Shown piece by piece: positions 8,747 to 16,199 of a DNA stretch of 32,838 nucleotides. Positions within the stretch are counted from its first letter, which is position 1; each line of letters begins with the position of its first letter. Both the position numbers and the translations under genes were made by a program. Below the pieces are notes generated by a model. It made no database searches. It had not been told where the DNA came from and worked only from the letters and a program-made list of their open reading frames with translations. The DNA is from Candidatus Poseidoniales archaeon (GTDB taxonomy: Archaea > Thermoplasmatota > Poseidoniia > Poseidoniales > Poseidoniaceae): NCBI GenBank assembly GCA_012959275.1, contig DUDM01000013.1:1-32838 (forward strand), in the 5' to 3' direction.

Positions 8747-10249
8747 TCACTCTCCTGCTTTGTGCGTTCCCGCTGGTTCTAATGTCTGGGCATGGAATGG
8801 ACGTTCGACCATCTCTCCTGGCTCCTCATCCAATGAATAAAGAACGAATAATACTGAAAAGATGAAGGTGACAATAATTGGAACAACCAAGAATAATCCT
8901 ATTCCACCATCCCATGCGAAACCACCTCGGTCATTGAAGCGCAAATTTTCGGCATCGAATAAGTAGAGGCGCATGACCACAGTGATGACCAACTGAACGA
9001 TTGACAATGGCAATAAGTATCTCCATCCAAATTCGAGAATCTGGTCAGTTCGAATACGAGGTAATGCAGCCCTTAGCCATGCAAAGATAACGAAGACAGC
9101 CCAGGCTTTGAGCAGAGTCCAAATGATTCCGGGTATAAGCAGATAACCTGTGCCAAGAATTGGAATGGAGCCGATAACGCCTTGGAATGGAGCATGCCAG
9201 CCGCCAAGGAAGAAGTGGGTGAATAGGAAACAGGCTGCATAAGTACGCATATATTCCGCAGAGAACATCAATCCCCAGCGCATTCCACCGTATTCTGTCC
9301 ACCATCCTTCGACCAATTCTGCTTCTGCCTCAGGCATATCGAAAGGAATGCGCTCTACTTCTGCTACCATCGCTATCAGGAAAATGGCTGCACCAAGTGG
9401 CATTAAGAAGAGGTTCCATGAACCCGCATAATGCTGGTTCTCAACTAATTCTACAAGATTGAATGTGCCACTCAAAATACAAGCGCTGAGTACTGCGATT
9501 AACATGGGTATCTCGTAGGCTGTCAACTGAGCCGCAGAGCGAATTCCCCCCAGTAATGTGTATTTGTTATTGGAAGACCAACCTGCAAAGAATACGCCTA
9601 GAGGGGCTATTCCGAAAATTGCCATCATGAAAAGAACGCTCATCTTTGGATTGATGGCATAGAAGTTTTCCGAAAACGGAATGAATCCGAGGATGACAAC
9701 TGTTGAAGAGATGATTAGGAATGGTGCGATTTCGTAAATCCACTTATCCGCCTTACGTGGAACCATGTGCTCTTTGGTCATGAATTTCATTCCATCAGCC
9801 AGATTTTGGAAAAATCCAGGGAATAAGAACCAGACTCCATGCCATGAGCGGTTGTTTACTCTGTCAACAGTTGGGTGTTTTGGGTCGCGGTTACCTGCAA
9901 CTCGATTCAAGAATCCATTGAGGGCGCCGATTGGACGACCAAGTCCGTATGGTACTTTATTCCACCATGCTCCGGCAGTTACTCCGCTTTCACCAACCCA
10001 AAGAGAGCGCATTGCGGTTATTGCTCCACGCCTGTCCATCAGGCGGCCAAGGATTTTTCTCTCCATCCAAAGGATAACGAACATGGTATTCATGATTCCA
10101 GCAAAGATTAGAGTACAGAGAATCATCTTCTCCATGAAGAATCCCAAGTATTCTGCTTGCTCGGGCCATGGAGTTAATCCCATCATTTCATTTGCCAAGA
10201 AAAGGGAGCCTTCATGCACCCAGTCATTGATTCTTAACCAGTCGCCCAT
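8747..10249 (-). CDS. nuoH: Complex I subunit H, enlarged
   Basis: This membrane subunit forms the quinone-access chamber with NuoB and NuoD. At 500 aa it is longer than the usual 320-430. Landmarks are TM1 ending in WMERKILGRLMDRRG, then FQNLADGMKFMTKE, APFLIISSTVVILGFIPF, and the cytoplasmic acidic loop FDMPEAEAELVEGWWTEYGGMRW, all typical of NuoH. An insertion of about 55-60 residues (approximately 75-135) splits the first cytoplasmic loop, and the near-universal GPNRVGP-G motif is not recognisable there. The C-terminal ~40 residues (EPGEMVERPFH...) are also extra. The start is ATG 10249 with GGTGAGGTGA exactly 5 nt upstream; the gene begins 10 nt after nuoD ends. Confidence 0.95.
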   Translation of the reverse strand: MGDWLRINDWVHEGSLFLANEMMGLTPWPEQAEYLGFFMEKMILCTLIFAGIMNTMFVILWMERKILGRLMDRRGAITAMRSLWVGESGVTAGAWWNKVPYGLGRPIGALNGFLNRVAGNRDPKHPTVDRVNNRSWHGVWFLFPGFFQNLADGMKFMTKEHMVPRKADKWIYEIAPFLIISSTVVILGFIPFSENFYAINPKMSVLFMMAIFGIAPLGVFFAGWSSNNKYTLLGGIRSAAQLTAYEIPMLIAVLSACILSGTFNLVELVENQHYAGSWNLFLMPLGAAIFLIAMVAEVERIPFDMPEAEAELVEGWWTEYGGMRWGLMFSAEYMRTYAACFLFTHFFLGGWHAPFQGVIGSIPILGTGYLLIPGIIWTLLKAWAVFVIFAWLRAALPRIRTDQILEFGWRYLLPLSIVQLVITVVMRLYLFDAENLRFNDRGGFAWDGGIGLFLVVPIIVTFIFSVLFVLYSLDEEPGEMVERPFHAQTLEPAGTHKAGE

Positions 10250-10259
10250 CTATCTCACC

Positions 10260-11399
10260 TCACCTATCTGTCTCCCCAATACAGGGGTCAAAACTGCCCA
10301 TGATGGCAGGGATATCGGCTATTTTGTAGCCAATCATTGTTTCAGCAACGAATGGAATTGTAATGAACATCGGCGAGCGGATACTGACTCTGTAAGGGTA
10401 CTTTCCGCGTCCTTCTCCTCCTCCTTGCAAGTAGAACATCGATTCTCCACGGCTGTCCTCAAAGTGGTGGTGCCCAGTTGCACCCTCAGGTGCTCGAATT
10501 GGAACCTTTGTCAAGATTTTTTCATCTCCTGATTGGTAATGGCTTTCTGCTCCGCCTGGAATTTTATCAAGAGCATCCAAAACCATGCGGCAAGACTCTT
10601 CCATTTCGGTCATTCTGACTCGGTAGCGGTCATAACAATCCGCACCTTTCACTGAACCAGGTTTCTCAACAGATGAAGTCCAATCAACTTCATCGTAAAC
10701 TGAATAGGGGTGGGCCCAGCGTACATCGTAATTGACACCAGCCGCTCGAACATTTGGTCCAGTTACACCTGCATTGACCATGTCTTCGGCTCTCGCATAG
10801 CCAACACCTTGAGTTCTGACAAGGAAAATTGTAGATTCGTCAAGAAGCATTTCGTATTCTTTCATTCTCTCTTTGAACATCTCTATCTTTACACGGGCTC
10901 TTTGAGCAAAGCCAAGTGGCAAATCGCGCTTTACTCCCCCTGGGCGTGGGAAATTGTAGTGCATTCTGCTTCCACCTAATTCTTGCATTAGGTCAAGGAA
11001 CATCTCACGGTCTCTTAGGCACCAAACGAATACCGTCAAGTTTCCAACATCGGGAGTATAAGCACCAAGCCACATCAAGTGAGAAGCGACTCTCTGTAAT
11101 TCAACCGCAATTAAGCGGATATATTCAGCGCGCTCTGGAACATCAACCTCAAGCAAATCTTCTACTGCATAACAGTAAGAATGGGCCCAGGTCATGGCAC
11201 TTGCATAGCATAAGCGATCGCAATATGGGATGATTTGAGTGAAGTCTCTGCTTTCGCATATTTTCTCAACTCCACGGTGAATGTAACCTAATTCTGGTTC
11301 AGTGTCAACTACTGTCTCCCCATCAATTTTCACGCGAAGTGTCCACAAGCCGTGTGTCATTGGGTGTTGAGGGCCCATTGTAATCCACATTTGTGCCAT
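10260..11399 (-). CDS. nuoD: Complex I subunit D (49-kDa-type)
   Basis: A 379-aa soluble subunit of normal length that, with NuoB, lines the quinone site. It has the N-terminal GPQHPMTHG loop (residues 9-17), ELGYIHRGVEK, and the C-terminal DIPAIMGSFDPCIGETDR segment. The quinone-site tyrosine is in CDRLCYASAMTW; the usual RLDY sequence here reads RLCY, an Asp-to-Cys change next to the key Tyr. NuoC and NuoD are separate genes, not fused as in E. coli. The start ATG abuts the nuoC TAA and is preceded by GGTGA-N5. There is no evidence of NiFe ligand cysteines, so this is a complex I subunit and not a hydrogenase large subunit. Confidence 0.96.
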   Translation of the reverse strand: MAQMWITMGPQHPMTHGLWTLRVKIDGETVVDTEPELGYIHRGVEKICESRDFTQIIPYCDRLCYASAMTWAHSYCYAVEDLLEVDVPERAEYIRLIAVELQRVASHLMWLGAYTPDVGNLTVFVWCLRDREMFLDLMQELGGSRMHYNFPRPGGVKRDLPLGFAQRARVKIEMFKERMKEYEMLLDESTIFLVRTQGVGYARAEDMVNAGVTGPNVRAAGVNYDVRWAHPYSVYDEVDWTSSVEKPGSVKGADCYDRYRVRMTEMEESCRMVLDALDKIPGGAESHYQSGDEKILTKVPIRAPEGATGHHHFEDSRGESMFYLQGGGEGRGKYPYRVSIRSPMFITIPFVAETMIGYKIADIPAIMGSFDPCIGETDR

Positions 11400-12053
11400 T
11401 TACTTCACCAACCCCGAGTCAACTGGCTTTCTTCCGAAGCCTTGTGCATCATCATACATTTCGTTATAACCATCGTAGCGTAGTCTGTGCTGTTTCTGGA
11501 GTGGATGGAATCCGATAGGGGAATCGTGGGGGTTTAGGACTCTCATCATATCTTCATGGCCTTTGAAGTCGATACCAACTAAGTCCCAAGTCTCCTTCTC
11601 ATTCCAATCAGCACCTTTCCAAATCATTTGGATGCTATCGATGCTTGGAGCATCTCCTTTTGCCAATGGAATGAATACTTCAACCTCAAGTGGGATATCA
11701 TGGCCAGTCAAATCTGCCGCTTTGTACTCAAGACACTGACCGGGTAATTGGTCCACAACTGGCATTCGCATGAAGTGGTAGGCTACTTCCCAACCGCGGT
11801 CGTCATCCCCATCTGGGAAGTGGGTGCCAGTAATCATAGAACAGTAGTTGATTCCAAGGTCGAAGCGAAGAAACTTGGCTAGTCCAAGCCAGTGTCGAGG
11901 GGTGCTTGTTATTCTCAAAAAGTGGAAGTGCTTTCCAGAAGTCCTCTCTACACTTGTCGCCTCGATGCCTGAACCATCAAAGCGGCCATTAATTGCAGAA
12001 ACTGCAGCATCAACTGCAGCATGATTTTGTTCTGAAGAGAGAGACATTCCCAT
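11400..12053 (-). CDS. nuoC: Complex I subunit C (30-kDa-type)
   Basis: A soluble peripheral-arm subunit of about 217 aa from the preferred start. The family signature is present in slightly divergent form: WDLVGIDFKGHEDMMRVLNP, followed by HPLQKQHRLRYDGY. The ORF-track start at 12068 overlaps nuoB by 14 nt. I prefer ATG 12053 (MGMSLSSE), one base after the nuoB stop, with GGAGAGG 8 nt upstream. The first ~30 residues are weakly conserved and lead into a region (about 45-105 of the ORF-track numbering) matching the usual N-terminal domain with FLRFDLGINYCSMITGTHF. No unusual residues stand out. Confidence 0.95.
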   Translation of the reverse strand: MGMSLSSEQNHAAVDAAVSAINGRFDGSGIEATSVERTSGKHFHFLRITSTPRHWLGLAKFLRFDLGINYCSMITGTHFPDGDDDRGWEVAYHFMRMPVVDQLPGQCLEYKAADLTGHDIPLEVEVFIPLAKGDAPSIDSIQMIWKGADWNEKETWDLVGIDFKGHEDMMRVLNPHDSPIGFHPLQKQHRLRYDGYNEMYDDAQGFGRKPVDSGLVK

Positions 12054-12054
12054 T

Positions 12055-12645
12055 TCAGTCCTCTCCAACGATTATTGGTGCCTCACTCGGGCGTTCCTTG
12101 CTTGGTACAGCACCGATGCGGATTATTTTTTCACGTAATTTTCCGAATCCGTCTATCAATGCTTCAGGGCGTGGTGGGCAGCCTGGGATGTAGACGTCGA
12201 CTGGGATTACGGTATCAACACCTTCCAAGATATTGTATGATTGGAAATATGGCCCTCCTGAAATTGCACATTCTCCCATTGCTATGCACCACTTTGGTTC
12301 AGGCATTTGTTCCCACAAGCGAACGATTGGGTCGGCGAATTTCTTAGAGATCGGTCCGTTTACGAGCATCACATCACACTGACGAGGGCTTGAGCGGAAA
12401 ATGACACCAAATCTCTCGGCATCGAAACGTGGACCACCTGCTGCTGCCATCTCAAGAGCACAACATTTGATTCCTAAATGGAGCGGAAATAGAGATTTCC
12501 TTTGAGCCCAATTAAAGAATCTCCCCCCAAGAGTTCCAATGAATTGTTTCATCTTGGTTGCCTTCAGTGCTTCATCGGTAACATCGCCGACCATGTCAAC
12601 CAATGTGCGGCTGTTGAATACGGAATAATTCTCTCCTTCAGACAT
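12055..12645 (-). CDS. nuoB: Complex I subunit B (cluster N2)
   Basis: This subunit holds the terminal 4Fe-4S cluster N2, which passes electrons to quinone. All four ligand cysteines are visible (ORF-track numbering): adjacent C64-C65 in GIKCCALEM, C129 in MGECAISGG and C159 in YIPGCPPRPEA. The ~65-residue spacing between the pair and the third Cys matches the family. The ORF-track start at 12654 is a GTG embedded in the Shine-Dalgarno run GAGGTGG. Two ATGs follow (12648 and 12645); the second lies exactly 5 nt after GGTGG, as in nuoD, nuoH and nuoM, and is preferred. The nuoA stop falls inside this ribosome binding site. Confidence 0.96.
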   Translation of the reverse strand: MSEGENYSVFNSRTLVDMVGDVTDEALKATKMKQFIGTLGGRFFNWAQRKSLFPLHLGIKCCALEMAAAGGPRFDAERFGVIFRSSPRQCDVMLVNGPISKKFADPIVRLWEQMPEPKWCIAMGECAISGGPYFQSYNILEGVDTVIPVDVYIPGCPPRPEALIDGFGKLREKIIRIGAVPSKERPSEAPIIVGED

Positions 12646-12655
12646 CATATCCACC

Positions 12656-13123
12656 TCAGATGTAAATCCTGCCTCGCTTCCTAAAGACGTGCCAAACGCC
12701 CAATATCATCAGGCTCAAGAATGCTGAAAGTGCAAGTAAGCCTTTCTTTGCAATGCTGCCATCAAGATCGGCATCGGTCTGAGCGCCAGAACTCAAAAAG
12801 CCGCCCAAAGCCATGAACATAAATGCAACATCAAACACTAGGAAAATAATGGCATACCAATAATATTGGAAGTGGAATTGAATCATCGCATCCCCAACTG
12901 GCTCGCTTCCACATTCATATGTTGAAAGACGGCGAGGGTAGAGAGTATGGTCTGTCTCATATCCTTCCAAAAAATAAGAACGTGTGATGTTAGGATTGGA
13001 GGCATCAGTCACCGGTCTGAGGAAGCGAGTCATGATGAAAGACATCAATGGAAAGCCGATTCCAATGAGAGTCATCAGCGCTACAGCAAGATAAGCGTCT
13101 GGAACTGAGTCTGCCGATGCCAA
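12656..13123 (-). CDS. nuoA: Complex I subunit A
   Basis: A three-helix membrane subunit of 155 aa, first gene of the nuo operon. Helix 1 (residues 9-36), the conserved loop CGSEPVGDAMIQFHFQYYWYAIIFLVFDVAF, and helices 2 and 3 match NuoA. The cysteine in the flexible TM1-2 loop (YECGSEPVG) is conserved. The loop carries an extra stretch before YECGSEP compared with short bacterial NuoA. The start codon is TTG, not ATG, at 13123 (TTG GCA TCG), supported by AGGTGA four bases upstream; no in-frame ATG fits the family N-terminus. The start lies about 100 nt downstream of the preceding gene on the same strand, so the operon promoter is probably in that gap. Confidence 0.94.
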   Translation of the reverse strand: MASADSVPDAYLAVALMTLIGIGFPLMSFIMTRFLRPVTDASNPNITRSYFLEGYETDHTLYPRRLSTYECGSEPVGDAMIQFHFQYYWYAIIFLVFDVAFMFMALGGFLSSGAQTDADLDGSIAKKGLLALSAFLSLMILGVWHVFRKRGRIYI

Positions 13124-13219
13124 TTAATCACCTAGAGTGTGTTTACGCTCTCTAAGTTGGCCCAACCGAAGGACGGACATAAGCATAACCGTTGCCCCCC
13201 TACGGGGGGCCTCAACCAT
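13124..13219 (-). promoter_or_regulatory. Probable nuo operon promoter region
   Basis: This 96-nt gap lies between the end of the CARDB-like gene and nuoA, both on the minus strand. Reading that strand, a strong hairpin comes first. It is followed by an AT-containing TATA-like run (GGTTATGCTTATG, complement of about 13178-13190), then roughly 55 nt, then the AGGTGA ribosome binding site and TTG start. This fits a transcript with a short leader of about 30 nt. The exact start of transcription cannot be set from sequence. Confidence 0.4.
13194..13210 (-). terminator. GC hairpin just after the CARDB-like gene
   Basis: GCCCCCC-TAC-GGGGGGC forms a perfect 7-bp stem with a 3-nt loop, starting 9 nt beyond the stop codon of the 971-aa gene. 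There is no T-run behind it on the minus strand, so it is not a bacterial-type terminator. A 3'-end stabiliser or processing structure is equally possible. Confidence 0.4.
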
Positions 13220-16135
13220 TCACTGCTTCTTTCTGCCATTAAGCAACATTGCTGCACCTAACATCGAGATGATGCCGAGGGCTGCAGTGAACCCTGGCAA
13301 GCCCTCAAATATGCCGACATCTTCAGGCTCTCCATTGATTGTAAACTCCATATTCTTTCTACCTACTAAGCCGCTTTCAGACGGTTCTGCGGAGAAAGTG
13401 AACTCGAAAGTATCCGATACTTCAGAGGAATGTGGAGGCTTCACATCAACCTCTATTGTCACTGACTCTCCGACGTCGAGGATGCAGAGCAATTCTTCAT
13501 CATCTGTTACTTCACAGACCTTGGAATCTTGTTGACTGATACTAATGACCCAACCACGAAGAGCCTCACTGGTGAAAACTCGCATCTCAAATTCAGTATT
13601 TCCTTGGTTGCTCAATTGGATTTCAAAACTTGTTGAGGTAGAATAATCGGTATCGACTTCAGTATCTCCGGTGTGAGTCATGCCGATTTTCTTGATGGTA
13701 TTTACCGAAACTGAAATTGTCAATTCTTCCATTTCTATCATGTTGTTTTGGCTTGCTGCCTGGAAAGTGATAATGCCTGTTCTGCCATTTTCTGAATTAC
13801 TCGAAATGGTAACCTCGATGTAAAGAAGAACTTTGTAAAGAGCAGGTTCATGACTATCGACAAGTCCGTTATCGAAAATATATTGCCATGCTTTATCTTC
13901 AGTGCAATTAGCATCACATAATGGGCTTTCTTCAAACACCACAACTACACCATTTACATCTATCTCAAATTCTCCTGAACTTAGGTTATTGATTGCATAT
14001 CCTTTTGATACAGGCATTCCATCTTCGATTGGCAAACCATTCGAATCAGTTAATTTGATACTGCCCATGCCCTCAAGTCCTGTTGCAGAAATATAGGCGA
14101 TATCGCTCAAATCACCGACATTAAACAGCCATATTGGAATGGTATCTGTACCACCCGGTGCTAGGGAGATTGAGCCCCCATTTTGAGCATCCCATTCCGC
14201 ATCGATTTCTGCATCCATCAAAAATATCCTATTGGAAAGTATGGCTCTAAAAGCCATTTCTGCCTGATTATCAGGGACACCATCACCATCGTCATCTGCA
14301 GTGTTGGAATCACCAATATTTGTCACTCTGACTGTCAAGCGGGTATTCGCTAATTCTTCTTCACCCTCGATCTTGACTACGAGAATTGCATTTCGCGTTT
14401 CTTTTGCTGGTACGATGATTTCAGTGACTGGAGTTTCGCCACCATCTTCCCACAAGAAATGGGTATTCCATCCGGGATTAGAAGTTTGGCTGATGACTGA
14501 AAGCCTGAATCTGTCCTGTGTGTTTCCTGTATTTTCAACTTCGAATGGGAAGTACACCTCTTCATTGCCCTTGCCTGTTTGATCGTCGGCAGAAGTAGTA
14601 ACAAACATTCCATGCACCGCTGCAACACTGATTGAAGCATTAGTTGAGTCGTAGGCGGCTCCTCCAGAAGATGATGAAACTGATATTGGGATTGTGATTA
14701 CTTCATCAGCGAGTGCATCAAATGGTACAGTTATCGCCAATACTGCTTCATTTTGTTTTGCTGAACCATGCTTACTACCGACGGTCAAAACAGTAGTTCC
14801 AATTCCCCCGCTGATAGTCGCACCATCAAGGCTGCCCATCCAACCATTTGGAAGAGTGACTGTAATTCGCATTGATTCCTCACCATTTCCTTGATTGGTC
14901 ACCATAATCGTAGTGCTATCATTACCACCAGGGATGACATTCGTCATCATTGACTTAGAGAGGCTAACCGCTGCACCATGAGATTGACCCACTCGAACTG
15001 TCAAGTCTGAGCTACATTTGACTGGGCCATTTCCATCTTTTCCTTCGATAATGAGAATAACCTCTGAGCCTGAACTGACCGAATCATCGGGAGAGACATC
15101 GATGTCAAATGACTTCGTATCATCTTCAGTATTGTATGGCAAAGTTCCAGAAGATGTACCATCGAATTCAACCCAGTTAGCCTTTGAGCCACTTACTCGC
15201 GCTTGGAGCGACCATTGGGTGTTTCCGGTATTGGTAAATGTAATCGTTGTTGACTTAGTTTCATCGGGGTCAATAACCAATAAATCCGAAGTTAATTCTG
15301 AATCACATTCGTGTAATTCAGGAATTTCAAGGTTGACAGGTAGGTCATCAGTGGAATTGGCTTGTGGGTCATTGGTAACCGATGCATGTACGTTCCAACA
15401 TTGCTTTTTTGCTTGTTGGCCATCAGGAACATCTACTTCCAAATCTACCCATTCTGAAGAGTCATTGTCTATGCTGAGAGAAGTTTCTGAAAGGGTTGCA
15501 GTCAATTCCAGTGGGTCGCATCCCGGTGCATCATCGTCCTCAACTTCCAAAGAAATTGTGGCATTCGTTCTGCCCTTATTCGTGACTTCAATCTGCCATA
15601 TTACTAAGTTCTCGCCTTCCCAATCGCGGTTTGGTTCAGCGGTTTCAAGTTCTACTGCCCATAGTTCATTTGATCCATCTCCATCCACACTTGTGGTCAC
15701 AGTGATGTTCTCTTGAGCGGTTGCACCTGGTGTGTCTGGTGGAGTTACTTGTTCATTTGCGATGGCAGTGACTGTTGTTTCGCATGGGTCCTCCCCAGCG
15801 CCTTCAGTTACATTTACTCTCAAAGTTGTAGTTTCACTGGCGCCCGAATCTATTATTCCAGTAATTTGGTCTACTTGACTTGAAAATCCATTGCAGTCAT
15901 CCCCTTGAGCCTGAGAAAGTTGTACTGTAACTGGGTTGCTCCCTGTATTCCGAATTGATATCGTGTATTCTGCAGTTTCTCCTTTTGGCACCTCTTGGGA
16001 CATCGGGTTGGAACTTATCACAATCGAAGCATCGCGACCAGAAACTGCTGCTGCCGGTACACTGGCTGCAAGCATTGAGGTTAGCAACAATAAGACGAGG
16101 AGGGTTGATTTCCTTCCTTGAAAACGATTCTGCAT
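13220..16135 (-). CDS. Exported CARDB/NEW3-like repeat protein with PGF-CTERM tail
   Basis: A 971-aa surface protein of unknown exact role. It begins with a clear Sec signal peptide (basic NRFQGRK, a long Leu-rich core, cleavage near PAAAVSG). The body is about six or seven Ig-like beta-sandwich modules of roughly 100-130 residues. Each has the phrase pattern of CARDB/NEW3-type domains, in which a hydrophobic strand ends in N-G or NTG (IRNTGSNP, VTNKGRTN, FTNTGNTQ, VTNQGNGE, VENTGNTQ, LSNQGNTE). A Ca-binding-like DDDGDGVPDNQ lies near residue 620. The C-terminus, LPGFTAALGIISMLGAAM plus a basic tail, resembles the archaeal PGF-CTERM signal handled by archaeosortase A. The start ATG has no Shine-Dalgarno site and an AT-rich box about 25 nt upstream. 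It lies downstream of the subtilase gene. Confidence 0.85.
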   Translation of the reverse strand: MQNRFQGRKSTLLVLLLLTSMLAASVPAAAVSGRDASIVISSNPMSQEVPKGETAEYTISIRNTGSNPVTVQLSQAQGDDCNGFSSQVDQITGIIDSGASETTTLRVNVTEGAGEDPCETTVTAIANEQVTPPDTPGATAQENITVTTSVDGDGSNELWAVELETAEPNRDWEGENLVIWQIEVTNKGRTNATISLEVEDDDAPGCDPLELTATLSETSLSIDNDSSEWVDLEVDVPDGQQAKKQCWNVHASVTNDPQANSTDDLPVNLEIPELHECDSELTSDLLVIDPDETKSTTITFTNTGNTQWSLQARVSGSKANWVEFDGTSSGTLPYNTEDDTKSFDIDVSPDDSVSSGSEVILIIEGKDGNGPVKCSSDLTVRVGQSHGAAVSLSKSMMTNVIPGGNDSTTIMVTNQGNGEESMRITVTLPNGWMGSLDGATISGGIGTTVLTVGSKHGSAKQNEAVLAITVPFDALADEVITIPISVSSSSGGAAYDSTNASISVAAVHGMFVTTSADDQTGKGNEEVYFPFEVENTGNTQDRFRLSVISQTSNPGWNTHFLWEDGGETPVTEIIVPAKETRNAILVVKIEGEEELANTRLTVRVTNIGDSNTADDDGDGVPDNQAEMAFRAILSNRIFLMDAEIDAEWDAQNGGSISLAPGGTDTIPIWLFNVGDLSDIAYISATGLEGMGSIKLTDSNGLPIEDGMPVSKGYAINNLSSGEFEIDVNGVVVVFEESPLCDANCTEDKAWQYIFDNGLVDSHEPALYKVLLYIEVTISSNSENGRTGIITFQAASQNNMIEMEELTISVSVNTIKKIGMTHTGDTEVDTDYSTSTSFEIQLSNQGNTEFEMRVFTSEALRGWVISISQQDSKVCEVTDDEELLCILDVGESVTIEVDVKPPHSSEVSDTFEFTFSAEPSESGLVGRKNMEFTINGEPEDVGIFEGLPGFTAALGIISMLGAAMLLNGRKKQ

Positions 16136-16177
16136 GTTTGTCGGACGAGCCGGACCATAATCAACCCAACGCCCCTA
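16136..16177 (-). promoter_or_regulatory. Leaderless-type promoter of the CARDB-like gene
   Basis: On the minus strand the sequence reads TTGATTATGG, then about 20 nt, then GTCCGACAA-AC-ATG. The AT-rich GATTAT box is centred about 25 nt before the ATG and no GGTG-type ribosome binding site is present. The GTCCGACAA word just before the start also occurs just before the start of the subtilase gene. Confidence 0.45.
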
Positions 16178-16194
16178 TGATGCCGTAGGCATCA
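16178..16194 (-). terminator. Hairpin just after the subtilase gene
   Basis: TGATGCC-GTA-GGCATCA makes a perfect 7-bp stem with a 3-nt loop, 5 nt past the subtilase stop codon. It has the same geometry as the hairpin after the next gene (13194-13210). No T-run follows, so the terminator role is uncertain. Confidence 0.4.
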
Positions 16195-16199
16195 ATGAA

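Noticed and set aside
9765-10532. 255-aa plus-strand ORF
   Set aside because: It lies antisense across nuoH and nuoD, both strongly conserved. Its composition is that of a shadow frame.
10260-12645. NuoB/C/D as subunits of a membrane-bound hydrogenase
   Set aside because: NuoD lacks the N- and C-terminal CxxC pairs of NiFe large subunits. The full NuoA/J/K set and quinone-site residues point to complex I.
15018-15716. 232-aa plus-strand ORF
   Set aside because: Antisense to the CARDB-like gene. It is Ser/Thr/Val-rich as expected for the reverse frame of a beta-rich protein, with no start signal.
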